From positions 1 to 5,206 of the forward strand of contig DDLU01000060.1 in the NCBI GenBank assembly GCA_002340305.1: 5,206 nucleotides of DNA, in the 5' to 3' direction. This DNA is from Desulfovibrio sp. UBA2564. Lineage in GTDB: Bacteria; Desulfobacterota; Desulfovibrionia; Desulfovibrionales; Desulfovibrionaceae. A program made the position numbers and the translations under genes. Numbering within the stretch: the first letter of the stretch is position 1; every line of letters starts with the position of its first letter. Under the pieces are notes generated by a model, which ran no database searches, was not told the DNA's origin, and was given only the letters and a program-made list of their open reading frames with translations. Below, in pieces: positions 5,200 through 5,206 of this stretch.

Positions 5200-5206
5200 A
5201 ATCGTT

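Noticed and set aside
5156..5206. Open plus-strand frame from an ATG at 5156 to the window end
   Set aside because: It reads through the palindromic element and has no ribosome binding site. It is an artefact of the repeat rather than a gene start.

Overview
The window looks like chromosomal DNA of a Desulfovibrio-type bacterium (Maridesulfovibrio-like, Desulfovibrionia). This is an inference from three things: the style of the TrmI and MerR proteins, hairpin terminators of the 'aaagcc(c/g)gg ... ccggcttt' kind, and the 3' end, where a palindrome next to a GCCGCCGGAGGC module resembles an interspersed intergenic element I associate with those genomes. No rRNA, tRNA or marker gene is present, so the genus is not proven. 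Five protein-coding genes are supported. None is visibly frameshifted and none runs off an end.

Layout. Positions 1-64 hold no identifiable gene and are followed by a strong hairpin terminator (65-104). A promoter-proximal region with repeats (107-157) precedes a 437-residue fusion of a complete MerR-type regulator with a complete class I SAM-dependent methyltransferase (171-1484). After 133 bp with no visible terminator comes a small YccF-family membrane protein (1618-2073), closed by a hairpin terminator (2100-2131).

The centre (2168-3793) is a low-GC divergent pair: an ImmA/IrrE-family zinc metallopeptidase on the minus strand (2168-2641) and a putative phage abortive infection (AbiC-like) membrane protein on the plus strand (2714-3793). 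They share a 72-bp intergenic region with a good sigma70-type promoter for the peptidase and a possible overlapping promoter for the AbiC-like gene. Hand counts of single 60-base lines give about 35-37% G+C in this pair against about 55% in yccF and trmI. The pair is also bounded by a terminator on each side. This is the most likely accessory (defence) cargo in the window, and the pairing of a regulatory-type peptidase with an Abi effector candidate is its most interesting hypothesis.

The right side is housekeeping: trmI (3878-4813, minus strand), encoding tRNA (adenine-N1)-methyltransferase with an unusual charged C-terminal tail. It shares a bidirectional terminator (3811-3844) with the AbiC-like gene. 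Upstream of trmI, 4814-5206 has no convincing gene. It ends in a palindromic, GC-rich interspersed-element-like sequence (5141-5199).

How the genes work together: no pathway links all five. The methyltransferase-regulator fusion and YccF may be co-transcribed. The peptidase and AbiC-like protein may form a regulated defence unit. TrmI is an independent tRNA-modification gene.
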